The notes beneath the pieces are model-generated. The model made no database searches, was not told the DNA's origin, and saw only the letters and a program-made list of their open reading frames with translations. Shown piece by piece: positions 10,710-23,938 of a stretch of DNA of 64,000 nucleotides (position 1 is its first letter; each line of letters opens with the position of its first letter). The translations under genes were made by a program, and so were the position numbers. Origin of the DNA: Auanema rhodensis (taxonomy: Eukaryota > Nematoda > Chromadorea > Rhabditida > Rhabditidae); NCBI GenBank assembly GCA_964057225.1, contig OZ059899.1:10230001-10294000 (forward strand), given 5' to 3'.

Positions 10710-11035
10710 TAAATTTTTTTCATTTCACTTGTCATTTACAAAAATTAAATTTATCTTCTTCAACGATTATTTTTGCAATGTGTCATAAAAATTTCACAGT
10801 TGAACAAAAAGTTTTTTGAGAATTTTTTTTGTTGTCAACATATATATTTTCCTGGAATTCGAAAGCATTTGGGATGGAAATTAGAAAGAAAAGAACTAGT
10901 TTTTCCTATTTTAAAACAAACAAAAAAAATAAAATGAAAAAGATTGTTAGATATCCAATTTAAACTTATACATTTACTTCGATAAAGAGCCTATTAGTTT
11001 GAAATTTTATGTCTTACAGTTCTCCAACAGAACAG

Positions 11036-11447
11036 ACTGATCCTGATTTCTCTATGATTACATAAAACTCTCGTTTGATATACAAAAAGGAGAGGAATAA
11101 CGTGTCCAGGATATCAATGATATCGAATCTAGTGATATTGTAGAAAAATGTAATGTCAGCTCCATAGGTTTTCTCTTAATTTCTCTCATCACAATTGTCT
11201 TAGTTTTTTTTCTCATAAGAGTTTCTGAAATCTTAGGTGAACAAGGCCGTATATATTTTTTTCTGGAATTCGAAAGCATTTGGGATGGAAATTAGAAAGA
11301 AAAGAACTAGTTTTTCCTACTTTAAAACAAACAATAAGAAATAAAATAAAAAAGATTGTTAGATATCCAATTTAAACTTATACATTTACTTCGATAAAGA
11401 GCCTATTAGTTTGAAATTTTATGTCTTACAGTTCTCCAACAGAACAG
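11036..11447 (+). repeat. Single S monomer
   Basis: This is the 9,821-bp counterpart of 1215-1626, with one visible difference (C at 11190 versus T at 1369). Confidence 0.9.
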
Positions 11448-11654
11448 ACTGATCCTGATTTCTCTATGATTACATAAAACTCTCGTTTGATATACAAAAA
11501 GGAGAGGAATAACGTTTCCAGGATATCAATGATATCGAATCTAGTGATATTGTAGAAAAATGTAATGTCAGCTCCATAGTTTTTCTCTAAATTTCTCTCA
11601 TCACAATAGTCTTATTTTTTTTTCATAAGAGTTTCTGAAATCTTAGTTGAACAA

Positions 11655-11727
11655 GGCCGCGTGGCGCAATGGATAACGCGTCTGCCTACGGAGCAGAAGA
11701 TTGTAGGTTCGAATCCTGCCGTGGTCG
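11655..11727 (+). tRNA. tRNA-Arg(ACG), copy 9 (L1 monomer)
   Basis: This copy is identical to the reference and is the counterpart of copy 3 in the second 9,821-bp block. The T7 terminator is at 11732-11738. Confidence 0.96.
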
Positions 11728-12263
11728 TAAATTTTTTTCATTTGACTTGTCATTTACAAAAATCAAATTTATCTTCTTCAACGATTATTTTTGCAATGTG
11801 TCATAAAAATTTCACAGTTGAACAAAACGTTTTTTAAGAATTTTTTTTGTTGTCAACATATATATTTTCCTGGAATTCGAAAGCATTTGGGATGGAAATT
11901 AGAAAGAAAAGAACTAGTTTTTCCTATTTTAAAACAAACAAAAAAAAATAAAATGAAAAAGATTGTTAGATATCCAATTTAAACTTATACATTTACTTCG
12001 ATAAAGAGCCTATTAGTTTGAAATTTTATGTCTTACAGTTCTCCAACAGAACAGACTGATCCTGATTTCTCTATGATTACATAAAATTCTCGTTTGATAT
12101 AAAAAAAGAAGAGGAATAACGTTTCCAGGATGTCAATGATATCGAATCTAGTGATATTGTAAACAAATGTAATGTCAGCTCCATAGGTTTTCTCTTAATT
12201 TCTCTCATCACAATTGTCTTAGTTTTTTTTCTCATAAGAGTTTCTGAAATCTTAGGTGAACAA

Positions 12264-12336
12264 GGCCGCGTGGCGCAATGGATAACGCGTCTGCCTACGG
12301 AGCAGAAGATTGTAGGTTCGAATCCTGCCGTGGTCG
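12264..12336 (+). tRNA. tRNA-Arg(ACG), copy 10 (L2 monomer)
   Basis: This copy is identical to the reference and is the counterpart of copy 4. The T7 terminator is at 12341-12347. It precedes the second ten-S run (12664-16782). Confidence 0.96.
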
Positions 12337-12663
12337 TAAATTTTTTTCATTTCACTTGTCATTTACAAAAATTAAATTTATCTTCTTCAACGATTATTTT
12401 TGCAATGTGTCATAAAAATTTCACAGTTGAACAAAAAGTTTTTTGAGAATTTTTTTTGTTGTCAACATATATATTTTCCTGGAATTCGAAAGCATTTGGG
12501 ATGGAAATTAGAAAGAAAAGAACTAGTTTTTCCTATTTTAAAACAAACAAAAAAAAATAAAATGAAAAAGATTGTTAGATATCCAATTTAAACTTATACA
12601 TTTACTTCGATAAAGAGCCTATTAGTTTGAAATTTTATGTCTTACAGTTCTCCAACAGAACAG

Positions 12664-15600
12664 ACTGATCCTGATTTCTCTATGATTACATAAAACTCTC
12701 GTTTGATATACAAAAAGGAGAGGAATAACGTGTCCAGGATATCAATGATATCGAATCTAGTGATATTGTAGAAAAATGTAATGTCAGCTCCATAGGTTTT
12801 CTCTTAATTTCTCTCATCACAATTGTCTTAGTTTTTTTTCTCATAAGAGTTTCTGAAATCTTAGGTGAACAAGGCCGTATATATTTTTTTCTGGAATTCG
12901 AAAGCATTTGGGATGGATATTAGAAGGAAAAGAACTAATTTTTCCTACTTTAAAACAAACAATAAGAAATAAAATAAAAAAGATTGTTAGATATCCAATT
13001 TAAACTTATACATTTACTTTGATAAAGAGCCTATTAGTTTGAAATTTTATGTCTTACAGTTCTCCAACAGAACAGACTGATCCTGATTTCTCTATGATTA
13101 CATAAAACTCTCGTTTGATATAAAAAAAGAAGAGGAATAACGTTTCCAGGATGTCAATGATATCGAATCTAGTGATATTGTAGAAAAATGTAATGTCAGC
13201 TCCATAGGTTTTCTCTTAATTTCTCTCATCACAATTGTCTTAGTTTTTTTTCTCATTAGAGTTTCTGAAATCTTAGGTGAACAAGGCCGTATATATTTTT
13301 TTCTAGAATTCGAAAGCATTTGGGATGGACATTAGAAGTAAAAGAACTAGTTTTTCCTACTTTAAAACAAACAAAAAAAATAAAATGAAAAAGATTGTTA
13401 GATATCCAATTTAAACTTATACATTTACTTCGATAAAGAGCCTATTAGTTTGAAATTTTATGTCTTACAGTTCTCCAACAGAACAGACTGATCCTGATTT
13501 CTCTATGATTATATAAAACTCTCGTTTGATATAAAAAAAGAAGAGGAATAACGTTTCCAGGATGTCAATGATATCGAATCTAGTGATATTGTAGAAAAAT
13601 GTAATGTCAGCTCCATAGGTTTTCTCTTAATTTCTTCCATCACAATTGTCTTAGTTTTTTTTCTCATAAGAGTTTCTGAAATCTTAGGTGAACAAGGCCG
13701 TATATATTTTTTTCTGGAATTCGAAAGCATTTGGGTTGGAAATTAGAAAGAAAAGAACTAATTTTTCCTACTTTAAAACAAACAATAAGAAATAAAATAA
13801 AAAAGATTGTTAGATATCCAATTTAAACTTATACAATTACTTCGATAAAGAGCCTATTAGTTTGAAATTTTATGTCTTACAGTTCTCCAACAGAACAGAC
13901 TGATCCTGATTTCTCTATGATTACATAAAACTCTCGTTTGATATAAAAAAAGAAGAGGAATAACGTTTCCAGGATGTCAATGATATCGAATCTAGTGATA
14001 TTGTAGAAAAATGTAATGTCAGCTCCATAGGTTTTCTCTTAATTTCTCTCATCACAATTGTCTTAGTTTTTTTTCTCATAAGAGTTTCTGAAATCTTAGG
14101 TGAACAAGGCCGTATATATTTTTTTCTGGAATTCGAAAGCATTTGGGATGGAAATTAGAAAGAAAAGAACTAGTTTTTCCTACTTTAAAACAAACAATAA
14201 GAAATAAAATAAAAAAGATTGTTAGATATCCAATTTAAACTTATACATTTACTTCGATAAAGAGCCTATTAGTTTGAAATTTTATGTCTTACAGTTCTCC
14301 AACAGAACAGACTGATCCTGATTTCTCTATGATTATATAAAACTCTCGTTTGATATAAAAAAAGAAGAGGAATAACGTTTCCAGGATGTCAATGATATCG
14401 AATCTAGTGATATTGTAGAAAAATGTAATGTCAGCTCCATAGGTTTTCTCTTAATTTCTCTCATCACAATTGTCTTAGTTTTTTTTCTCATAAGAGTTTC
14501 TGAAATCTTAGGTGAACAAGGCCGTATATATTTTTTTCTGGAATTCGAAAGCATTTGGGATGGAAATTAGAAAGAAAAGAACTAGTTTTTCCTACTTTAA
14601 AACAAACAATAAGAAATAAAATAAAAAAGATTGTTAGATATCCAATTTAAACTTATACATTTACTTCGATAAAGAGCCTATTAGTTTGAAATTTTATGTC
14701 TTACAGTTTTCCAACAGAACAGACTGATCCTGATTTCTCTATGATTATATAAAAATCTCGTTTGATATAAAAAAAGAAGAGGAATAACATTTCCAGGATG
14801 TCAATGATATCGAATCTAGTGATATTGTAGAAAAATGTAATGTCAGCTCCATAGGTTTTCTCTTAATTTCTCTCATCACAATTGTCTTAGTTTTTTTTCT
14901 CATAAGAGTTTCTGAAATCTTAGGTGAACAAGGCCGTATATATTTTTTTCTGGAATTCGAAAGCATTTGGGATGGAAATTAGAAAGAAAAGAACTAGTTT
15001 TTCCTATTTTAAAACAAACAAAAAAAAATAAAATGAAAAAGATTGTTAGATATCCAATTTAAACTTATACATTTACTTCGATAAAGAGCCTATTAGTTTG
15101 AAATTTTATGTCTTACAGTTCTCCAACAGAACAGACTGATCCTGATTTCTCTATGATTATATAAAACTCTCGTTTGATATAAAAAAAGAAGAGGAATAAC
15201 GTTTCCAGGATGTCAATGATATCGAATCTAGTGATATTGTAGAAAAATGTAATGTCAGCTCCATAGGTTTTCTCTTAATTTCTCTCATCACAATTGTCTT
15301 AGTTTTTTTTCTCATAAGAGTTTCTGAAATCTTAGGTGAACAAGGCCGTATATATTTTTTTCTGGAATTCGAAAGCATTTGAGATGGAAATTAGAAAGAA
15401 AAGAACTAGTTTTTCCTACTTTAAAACAAACAATAAGAAATAAAATAAAAAAGATTGTTAGATATCCAATTTAAACTTATACATTTACTTCGATAAAGAG
15501 CCTATTAGTTTGAAATTTTATGTCTTACAGTTCTCCAACAGAACAGACTGATCCTGATTTCTCTATGATTATATAAAAATCTCGTTTGATATAAAAAAAG

Positions 15601-16782
15601 AAGAGGAATAACATTTCCAGGATGTCAATGATATCGAATCTAGTGATATTGTAGAAAAATGTAATGTCAGCTCCATAGGTTTTCTCTTAATTTCTCTCAT
15701 CACAATTGTCTTAGTTTTTTTTCTCATAAGAGTTTCTGAAATCTTAGGTGAACAAGGCCGTATATATTTTTTTCTGGAATTCGAAAGCATTTGGGATGGA
15801 AATTAGAAAGAAAAGAACTAGTTTTTCCTATTTTAAAACAAACAAAAAAAAATAAAATGAAAAAGATTGTTAGATATCCAATTTAAACTTATACATTTAC
15901 TTCGATAAAGAGCCTATTAGTTTGAAATTTTATGTCTTACAGTTCTCCAACAGAACAGACTGATCCTGATTTCTCTATGATTACATAAAACTCTCGTTTG
16001 ATATACAAAAAGGAGAGGAATAACGTGTCCAGGATATCAATGATATCGAATCTAGTGATATTGTAGAAAAATGTAATGTCAGCTCCATAGGTTTTCTCTT
16101 AATTTCTCTCATCACAATTGTGTTAGTTTTTTTTCTCATTAGAGTTTCTGAAATCTTAGGTGAACAAGGCCGTATATATTTTTTTCTGGAATTCGAAAGC
16201 ATTTGGGATGGACATTAGAAGTAAAAGAACTAGTTTTTCCTACTTTAAAACAAACAAAAAAAAATAAAATGAAAAAGATTGTTAGATATCCAATTTAAAC
16301 TTATACATTTGCTTCGATAAAGAGCCTATTAGTTTGAAATTTTATGTCTTACAGTTCTCCAACAGAACAGACTGATCCTGATTTCTCTATGATTACATAA
16401 AACTATCGTTTGATATAAAAAAAGAAGAGGAATAACGTTTCCAGGATGTCAATGATATCGAATCTAGTGATATTGTAAAAAAATGTAATGTCAGCTCCAT
16501 AAGTTTTCTCTTAATTTCTCTCATCACAATTGTCTTAGTTTTTTTTCTCATAAGAGTTTCTGAAATCTTAGGTGAACAAGGCCGTATATATTTTTTTCTG
16601 GAATTCGAAAGCATTTGGGATGGAAATTAGAAAGAAAAGAACTAGTTTTTCCTACTTTAAAACATACAATAAGAAATAAAATAAAAAAGATTGTTAGATA
16701 TCCAATTTAAACTTATACATTTACTTCGATAAAGAGCCTATTAGTTTGAAATTTTATGTCTTACAGTTCTCCAACAGAACAG
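12664..16782 (+). repeat. Run of ten S monomers
   Basis: This is the counterpart of 2843-6961 with the same subtype order. It contains no tRNA or credible gene. Confidence 0.9.
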
Positions 16783-16989
16783 ACTGATCCTGATTTCTCT
16801 ATGATTACATAAAACTCTCGTTTGATATACAAAAAGGAGAGGAATAACGTTTCCAGGATATCAATGATATCGAATCTAGTGATATTGTAGAAAAATGTAA
16901 TGTCAGCTCCATAGTTTTTCTCTAAATTTCTCTCATCACAATAGTCTTATTTTTTTTTCATAAGAGTTTCTGAAATCTTAGTTGAACAA

Positions 16990-17062
16990 GGCCGCGTGGC
17001 GCAATGGATAACGCGTCTGCCTACGGAGCAGAAGATTGTAGGTTCGAATCCTGCCGTGGTCG
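16990..17062 (+). tRNA. tRNA-Arg(ACG), copy 11 (L1 monomer)
   Basis: This copy is identical to the reference and is the counterpart of copy 5. The T7 terminator is at 17067-17073. Confidence 0.96.
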
Positions 17063-17389
17063 TAAATTTTTTTCATTTGACTTGTCATTTACAAAAATCA
17101 AATTTATCTTCTTCAACGATTATTTTTGCAATGTGTCATAAAAATTTCACAGTTGAACAAAACGTTTTTTAAGAATTTTTTTTGTTGTCAACATATATAT
17201 TTTCCTGGAATTCGAAAGCATTTGGGATGGAAATTAGAAAGAAAAGAACTAGTTTTTCCTATTTTAAAACAAACAAAAAAAAATAAAATGAAAAAGATTG
17301 TTAGATATCCAATTTAAACTTATACATTTACTTCGATAAAGAGCCTATTAGTTTGAAATTTTATGTCTTACAGTTCTCCAACAGAACAG

Positions 17390-18213
17390 ACTGATCCTGA
17401 TTTCTCTATGATTACATAAAATTCTCGTTTGATATAAAAAAAGAAGAGGAATAACGTTTCCAGGATGTCAATGATATCGAATCTAGTGATATTGTAAAAA
17501 AATGTAATGTCAGCTCCATAGGTTTTCTCTTAATTTCTCTTATCACAATTGTCTTAGTTTTTTTTCTCATAAGAGTTTCTGAAATCTTAGGTGAACAAGG
17601 CCGTATATATTTTTTTCTGGAATTCGAAAGCATTTGGGATGGAAATTAGAAAGAAAAGAACTAGTTTTTCCTACTTTAAAACGAACAATAAGAAATAAAA
17701 TAAAAAAGATTGTTAGATATCCAATTTAAACTTATACATTTACTTCGATAAAGAGCCTATTAGTTTGAAATTTTATGTCTTACAGTTCTCCAACAGAACA
17801 GACTGATCCTGATTTCTCTATGATTACATAAAACTCTCGTTTGATATACAAAAAGAAGAGGAATAACGTTTCCAGGATGTCAATGATATCGAATCTAGTG
17901 ATATTGTAGAAAAATGTAATGTCAGCTCCATAGGTTTTCTCTTAATTTCTCTCATCACAATTGTCTTAGTTTTTTTTCTCATAAGAGTTTCTGAAATCTT
18001 AGGTGAACAAGGCCGTATATATTTTTTTCTGGAATTCGAAAACATTTGGGATGGAAATTAGAAGGAAAAGAACTAGTTTCTCCTACTTTAAAACAAACAA
18101 TAAGAAATAAAATAAAAAAGATTGTTAGATATCCAATTTAAACTTATACATTTACTTTGATAAAGAGCCTATTAGTTTGAAATTTTATGTCTTACAGTTC
18201 TCCAACAGAACAG
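17390..18213 (+). repeat. Two S monomers
   Basis: This is the counterpart of 7569-8392, with G at 17868 where copy 1 has A at 8047. Confidence 0.9.
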
Positions 18214-18420
18214 ACTGATCCTGATTTCTCTATGATTACATAAAACTCTCGTTTGATATACAAAAAGGAGAGGAATAACGTTTCCAGGATATCAATGATA
18301 TCGAATCTAGTGATATTGTAGAAAAATGTAATGTCAGCTCCATAGTTTTTCTCTAAATTTCTCTCATCACAATAGTCTTATTTTTTTTTCATAAGAGTTT
18401 CTGAAATCTTAGTTGAACAA

Positions 18421-18493
18421 GGCCGCGTGGCGCAATGGATAACGCGTCTGCCTACGGAGCAGAAGATTGTAGGTTCGAATCCTGCCGTGGTCG
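18421..18493 (+). tRNA. tRNA-Arg(ACG), copy 12 (L1 monomer)
   Basis: This copy is identical to the reference and is the counterpart of copy 6, including its private right-spacer variants. The T7 terminator is at 18498-18504. It is the last tRNA inside the second 9,821-bp block before collinearity breaks near 18927. Confidence 0.96.
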
Positions 18494-18820
18494 TAAATTT
18501 TTTTCATTTGACTTGTCATTTACAAAAATCAAATTTATCTTCTTCAACGATTATTTTTGCAATGTGTCATATAAATTTCACAGTTGAACAAAACGTTTTT
18601 TAAGAATTTTTTTTGTTGTCAACATATATATTTTCCTGGAATTCGAAAGCATTTGGGATGGAAATTAGAAAGAAAAGAACTAGTTTTTCCTATTTTAAAA
18701 CAAACAAAAAAAAATAAAATGAAAAAGATTGTTAGATATCCAATTCAAACTTATACATTTACTTCGATAAAGAGCCTATTAGTTTGAAATTTTATGTCTT
18801 ACAGTTCTCCAACAGAACAG

Positions 18821-19232
18821 ACTGATCCTGATTTCTCTATGATTACATAAAACTCTCGTTTGATATAAAAAAAGAAGAGGAATAACGTTTCCAGGATGTC
18901 AATGATATCGAATCTAGTGATATTGTAAAAAAATGTAATGTCAGCTCCATAGGTTTTCTCTTAATTTCTCTCATCACAATTGTCTTAGTTTTTTTTCTCA
19001 TAAGAGTTTCTGAAATCTTAGGTGAACAAGGCCGTATATATATTTTCCTGGAATTCGAAAGCATTTGGGATGGAAATTAGAAAGAAAAGAACTAGTTTTT
19101 CCTACTTTAAAACAAACAAAAAAAAATAAAATGAAAAAGATTGTTAGATGTCCAATTTAAACTTATACATTTATTTCGATAAAGAGCCTATTAGTTTGAA
19201 ATTTTATGTCTTACAGTTCTCCAACAGAACAG
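18821..19232 (+). repeat. Single S monomer at the end of higher-order repeat A
   Basis: Its first part matches the monomer at 9000. From 18928 onward it matches a different S subtype with the GGCCG-TATATATATTTTCC junction. Confidence 0.88.
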
Positions 19233-19441
19233 ACTGATCCTGATTTCTCTATGATTACATAAAACTCTCGTTTGATATAAAAAAAGAAGAGGAATAACGT
19301 TTCCAGGATGTCAATGATATCGAATCTAGTGATATTGTAGAAAAATGTAATGTCAGCTCCATAGGTTTTCTCTTAATTTCTCTCATCACAATTGTCTTAG
19401 TTTTTTTTCTCATAAGAGTTTCTGAAATCTTAGGTGAACAA

Positions 19442-19514
19442 GGCCGCGTGGCGCAATGGATAACGCGTCTGCCTACGGAGCAGAAGATTGTAGGTTCGAA
19501 TCCTGCCGTGGTCG
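19442..19514 (+). tRNA. tRNA-Arg(ACG), copy 13 (L2 monomer)
   Basis: This copy is identical to the reference. The T7 terminator is at 19519-19525. The right spacer has a private TTCAGCGATT where other copies read TTCAACGATT. Confidence 0.96.
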
Positions 19515-19841
19515 TAAATTTTTTTCATTTCACTTGTCATTTACAAAAATTAAATTTATCTTCTTCAGCGATTATTTTTGCAATGTGTCATAAAAATTTC
19601 ACAGTTGAACAAAAAGTTTTTTGAGAATTTTTTTTGTTGTCAACATATATATTTTCCTGGAATTCGAAAGCATTTGGGATGGAAATTAGAAAGAAAAGAA
19701 CTAGTTTTTCCTATTTTAAAACAAACAAAAAAAAATAAAATGAAAAAGATTGTTAGATATCCAATTTAAACTTATACATTTACTTCGATAAAGAGCCTAT
19801 TAGTTTGAAATTTTATGTCTTACAGTTCTCCAACAGAACAG

Positions 19842-20665
19842 ACTGATCCTGATTTCTCTATGATTACATAAAACTCTCGTTTGATATACAAAAAGGAGAG
19901 GAATAACGTGTCCAGGATATCAATGATATCGAATCTAGTGATATTGTAGAAAAATGTAATGTCAGCTCCATAGGTTTTCTCTTAATTTCTCTCATCACAA
20001 TTGTCTTAGTTTTTTTTCTCATAAGAGTTTCTGAAATCTTAGGTGAACAAGGCCGTATCTATTTTTTTCTGGAATTCGAAAGCATTTGGGATGGATATTA
20101 GAAGGAAAAGAACTAGTTTTTCCTACTTTAAAACAAACAATAAGAAATAAAATAAAAAAGATTGTTAGATATCCAATTTAAACTTATACATTTACTTTGA
20201 TAAAGAGCCTATTAGTTTGAAATTTTATGTCTTACAGTTCTCCAACAGAACAGACTGATCCTGATTTCTCTATGATTACATAAAACTCTTGTTTGATATA
20301 AAAAAAGAAGAGGAATAACGTTTCCAGGATGTCAATGATATCGAATCTAGTGATATTGTAAAAAAATGTAATGTCAGCTCCATAAGTTTTCTCTTAATTT
20401 CTCTCATCACAATTGTCTTAGTTTTTTTTCTCATAAGAGTTTCTGAAATCTTAGGTGAACAAGGCCGTATATTTTTTTTTCTGGAATTCGAAAGCATTTG
20501 GGATGGAAATTAGAAAGAAAAGAACTAGTTTTTCCTACTTTAAAACATACAATAAGAAATAAAATAAAAAAGATTGTTAGATATCCAATTTAAACTTATA
20601 CATTTACTTCGATAAAGAGCCTATTAGTTTGAAATTTTATGTCTTACAGTTCTCCAACAGAACAG
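19842..20665 (+). repeat. Two S monomers
   Basis: S monomers start at 19842 and 20254. The first has a private TATCTATTT junction and the second has TATATTTTTTTTT. Confidence 0.88.
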
Positions 20666-20872
20666 ACTGATCCTGATTTCTCTATGATTACATAAAACTC
20701 TCGTTTGATATACAAAAAGGAGAGGAATAACGTTTCCAGGATATCAATGATATCGAATCTAGTGATATTGTAGAAAAATGTAATGTCAGCTCCATAGTTT
20801 TTCTCTAAATTTCTCTCATCACAATAGTCTTATTTTTTTTTCATAAGAGTTTCTGAAATCTTAGTTGAACAA

Positions 20873-20945
20873 GGCCGCGTGGCGCAATGGATAACGCGTC
20901 TGCCTACGGAGAAGAAGATTGTAGGTTCGAATCCTGCCGTGGTCG
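20873..20945 (+). tRNA. tRNA-Arg(ACG), copy 14, C40A anticodon-stem variant
   Basis: This 73-nt copy has one change from the reference: the 3' side of the anticodon stem reads GAAGA instead of GCAGA, with A at 20912 (tRNA position 40). This breaks the G30-C40 pair in the middle of the anticodon stem. The anticodon ACG, A box, B box, acceptor stem and T7 terminator (20950-20956) are intact. The gene could be transcribed, but the tRNA may be unstable or weakly functional. Confidence 0.88.
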
Positions 20946-21272
20946 TAAATTTTTTTCATTTGACTTGTCATTTACAAAAATCAAATTTATCTTCTTCAAC
21001 GATTATTTTTGCAATGTGTCATAAAAATTTCACAGTTGAACAAAACGTTTTTTAAGAATTTTTTTTGTTGTCAACATATATATTTTCCTGGAATTCGAAA
21101 GCATTTGGGATGGAAATTAGAAAGAAAAGAACTAGTTTTTCCTATTTTAAAACAAACAAAAAAAAATAAAATGAAAAAGATTGTTAGATATCCAATTTAA
21201 ACTTATACATTTACTTCGATAAAGAGCCTATTAGTTTGAAATTTTATGTCTTACAGTTCTGCAACAGAACAG

Positions 21273-23331
21273 ACTGATCCTGATTTCTCTATGATTACAT
21301 AAAATTCTCGTTTGATATAAAAAAAGAAGAGGATTAACGTTTCCAGGATGTCAATGATATCGAATCTAGTGATATTGTAAAAAAATGTAATGTCAGCTCC
21401 ATAGGTTTTCTCTTAATTTCTCTTATCACAATTGTCTTAGTTTTTTTTCTCATAAGAGTTTCTGAAATCTTAGGTGAACAAGGCCGTATATATTTTTTTC
21501 TGGAATTCGAAAGCATTTGGGATGGAAATTAGAAAGAAAAGAACTAGTTTTTCCTACTTTAAAACGAACAATAAGAAATAAAATAAAAAAGATTGTTAGA
21601 TATCCAATTTAAACTTATACATTTACTTCGATAAAGAGCCTATTAGTTTGAAATTTTATGTCTTACAGTTCTCCAACAGAACAGACTGATCCTGATTTCT
21701 CTATGATTACATAAAACTCTCGTTTGATATACAAAAAGGAGAGGAATAACGTTTCCAGGATGTCAATGATATCGAATCTAGTGATATTGTAGAAAAATGT
21801 AATGTCAGCTCCATAGGTTTTCTCTTAATTTCTCTCATCACAATTGTCTTAGTTTTTTTTCTCATAAGAGTTTCTGAAATCTTAGGTGAACAAGGCCGTA
21901 TATATTTTTTTCTGGAATTCGAAAACATTTGGGATGGAAATTAGAAGGAAAAGAACTAGTTTCTCCTACTTTAAAACAAACAATAAGAAATAAAATAAAA
22001 AAGATTGTTAGATATCCAATTTAAACTTATACATTTACTTTGATAAAGAGCCTATTAGTTTGAAATTTTATGTCTTACAGTTCTCCAACAGAACAGACTG
22101 ATCCTGATTTCTCTATGATTACATAAAACTCTCGTTTGATATAAAAAAAGAAGAGGATTAACGTTTCCAGGATGTCAATGATATCGAATCTAGTGATATT
22201 GTAAAAAAATGTAATGTCAGCTCCATAGGTTTTCTCTTAATTTCTCTCATCACAATTGTCTTAGTTTTTTTTCTCATAAGAGTTTCTGAAATCTTAGGTG
22301 AACAAGGCCGTATATATATTTTCCTGGAATTCGAAAGCATTTGGGATGGAAATTAGAAAGAAAAGAACTAGTTTTCCTACTTTAAAACAAACAAAAAAAA
22401 ATAAAATGAAAAAGATTGTTAGATATCCAATTTAAACTTATACATTTACTTCGATAAAGAGCCTATTAGTTTGAAATTTTATGTCTTACAGTTCTGCAAC
22501 AGAACAGACTGATCCTGATTTCTCTATGATTACATAAAATTCTCGTTTGATATAAAAAAAGAAGAGGATTAACGTTTCCAGGATGTCAATGATATCGAAT
22601 CTAGTGATATTGTAAAAAAATGTAATGTCAGCTCCATAGGTTTTCTCTTAATTTCTCTTATCACAATTGTCTTAGTTTTTTTTCTCATAAGAGTTTCTGA
22701 AATCTTAGGTGAACAAGGCCGTATATATTTTTTTCTGGAATTCGAAAGCATTTGGGATGGAAATTAGAAAGAAAAGAACTAGTTTTTCCTACTTTAAAAC
22801 GAACAATAAGAAATAAAATAAAAAAGATTGTTAGATATCCAATTTAAACTTATACATTTACTTCGATAAAGAGCCTATTAGTTTGAAATTTTATGTCTTA
22901 CAGTTCTCCAACAGAACAGACTGATCCTGATTTCTCTATGATTACATAAAACTCTCGTTTGATATACAAAAAGGAGAGGAATAACGTTTCCAGGATGTCA
23001 ATGATATCGAATCTAGTGATATTGTAGAAAAATGTAATGTCAGCTCCATAGGTTTTCTCTTAATTTCTCTCATCACAATTGTCTTAGTTTTTTTTCTCAT
23101 AAGAGTTTCTGAAATCTTAGGTGAACAAGGCCGTATATATTTTTTTCTGGAATTCGAAAACATTTGGGATGGAAATTAGAAGGAAAAGAACTAGTTTCTC
23201 CTACTTTAAAACAAACAATAAGAAATAAAATAAAAAAGATTGTTAGATATCCAATTTAAACTTATACATTTACTTTGATAAAGAGCCTATTAGTTTGAAA
23301 TTTTATGTCTTACAGTTCTCCAACAGAACAG
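21273..23331 (+). repeat. Run of five S monomers
   Basis: S monomers start at 21273, 21685, 22097, 22508 and 22920. The pair 22508/22920 repeats the pair 21273/21685 at a distance of 1,235 bp. GGATTAACG (instead of GGAATAACG) marks the subtype at 21273, 22097 and 22508. Confidence 0.9.
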
Positions 23332-23538
23332 ACTGATCCTGATTTCTCTATGATTACATAAAACTCTCGTTTGATATACAAAAAGGAGAGGAATAACGTT
23401 TCCAGGATATCAATGATATCGAATCTAGTGATATTGTAGAAAAATGTAATGTCAGCTCCATAGTTTTTCTCTAAATTTCTCTCATCACATTAGTCTTATT
23501 TTTTTTTCATAAGAGTTTCTGAAATCTTAGTTGAACAA

Positions 23539-23611
23539 GGCCGCGTGGCGCAATGGATAACGCGTCTGCCTACGGAGCAGAAGATTGTAGGTTCGAATCC
23601 TGCCGTGGTCG
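23539..23611 (+). tRNA. tRNA-Arg(ACG), copy 15 (L1 monomer)
   Basis: This copy is identical to the reference. The T7 terminator is at 23616-23622. The left flank carries CACATTAGTC in place of CACAATAGTC, a marker shared with copies 17, 18 and 20. Confidence 0.96.
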
Positions 23612-23938
23612 TAAATTTTTTTCATTTGACTTGTCATTTACAAAAATCAAATTTATCTTCTTCAACGATTATTTTTGCAATGTGTCATAAAAATTTCACA
23701 GTTGAACAAAACGTTTTTTAAGAATTTTTTTTGTTGTCAACATATATATTTTCCTGGAATTCGAAAGCATTTGGGATGGAAATTAGAAAGAAAAGAACTA
23801 GTTTTTCCTATTTTAAAACAAACAAAAAAAAATAAAATGAAAAAGATTGTTAGATATCCAATTTAAACTTATACATTTACTTCGATAAAGAGCCTATTAG
23901 TTTGAAATTTTATGTCTTACAGTTCTCCAACAGAACAG

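Larger units (their letters stand above)
9822..18927 (+). repeat. Higher-order repeat A, copy 2 (collinear for about 9.1 kb)
   Basis: This block repeats the first one in the same monomer order. Collinearity holds into the monomer starting at 18821 and first breaks at 18928, where GTAAAAAAA replaces GTAGAAAAA. After that the sequence resembles a different S subtype and the array enters another pattern. Confidence 0.92.
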
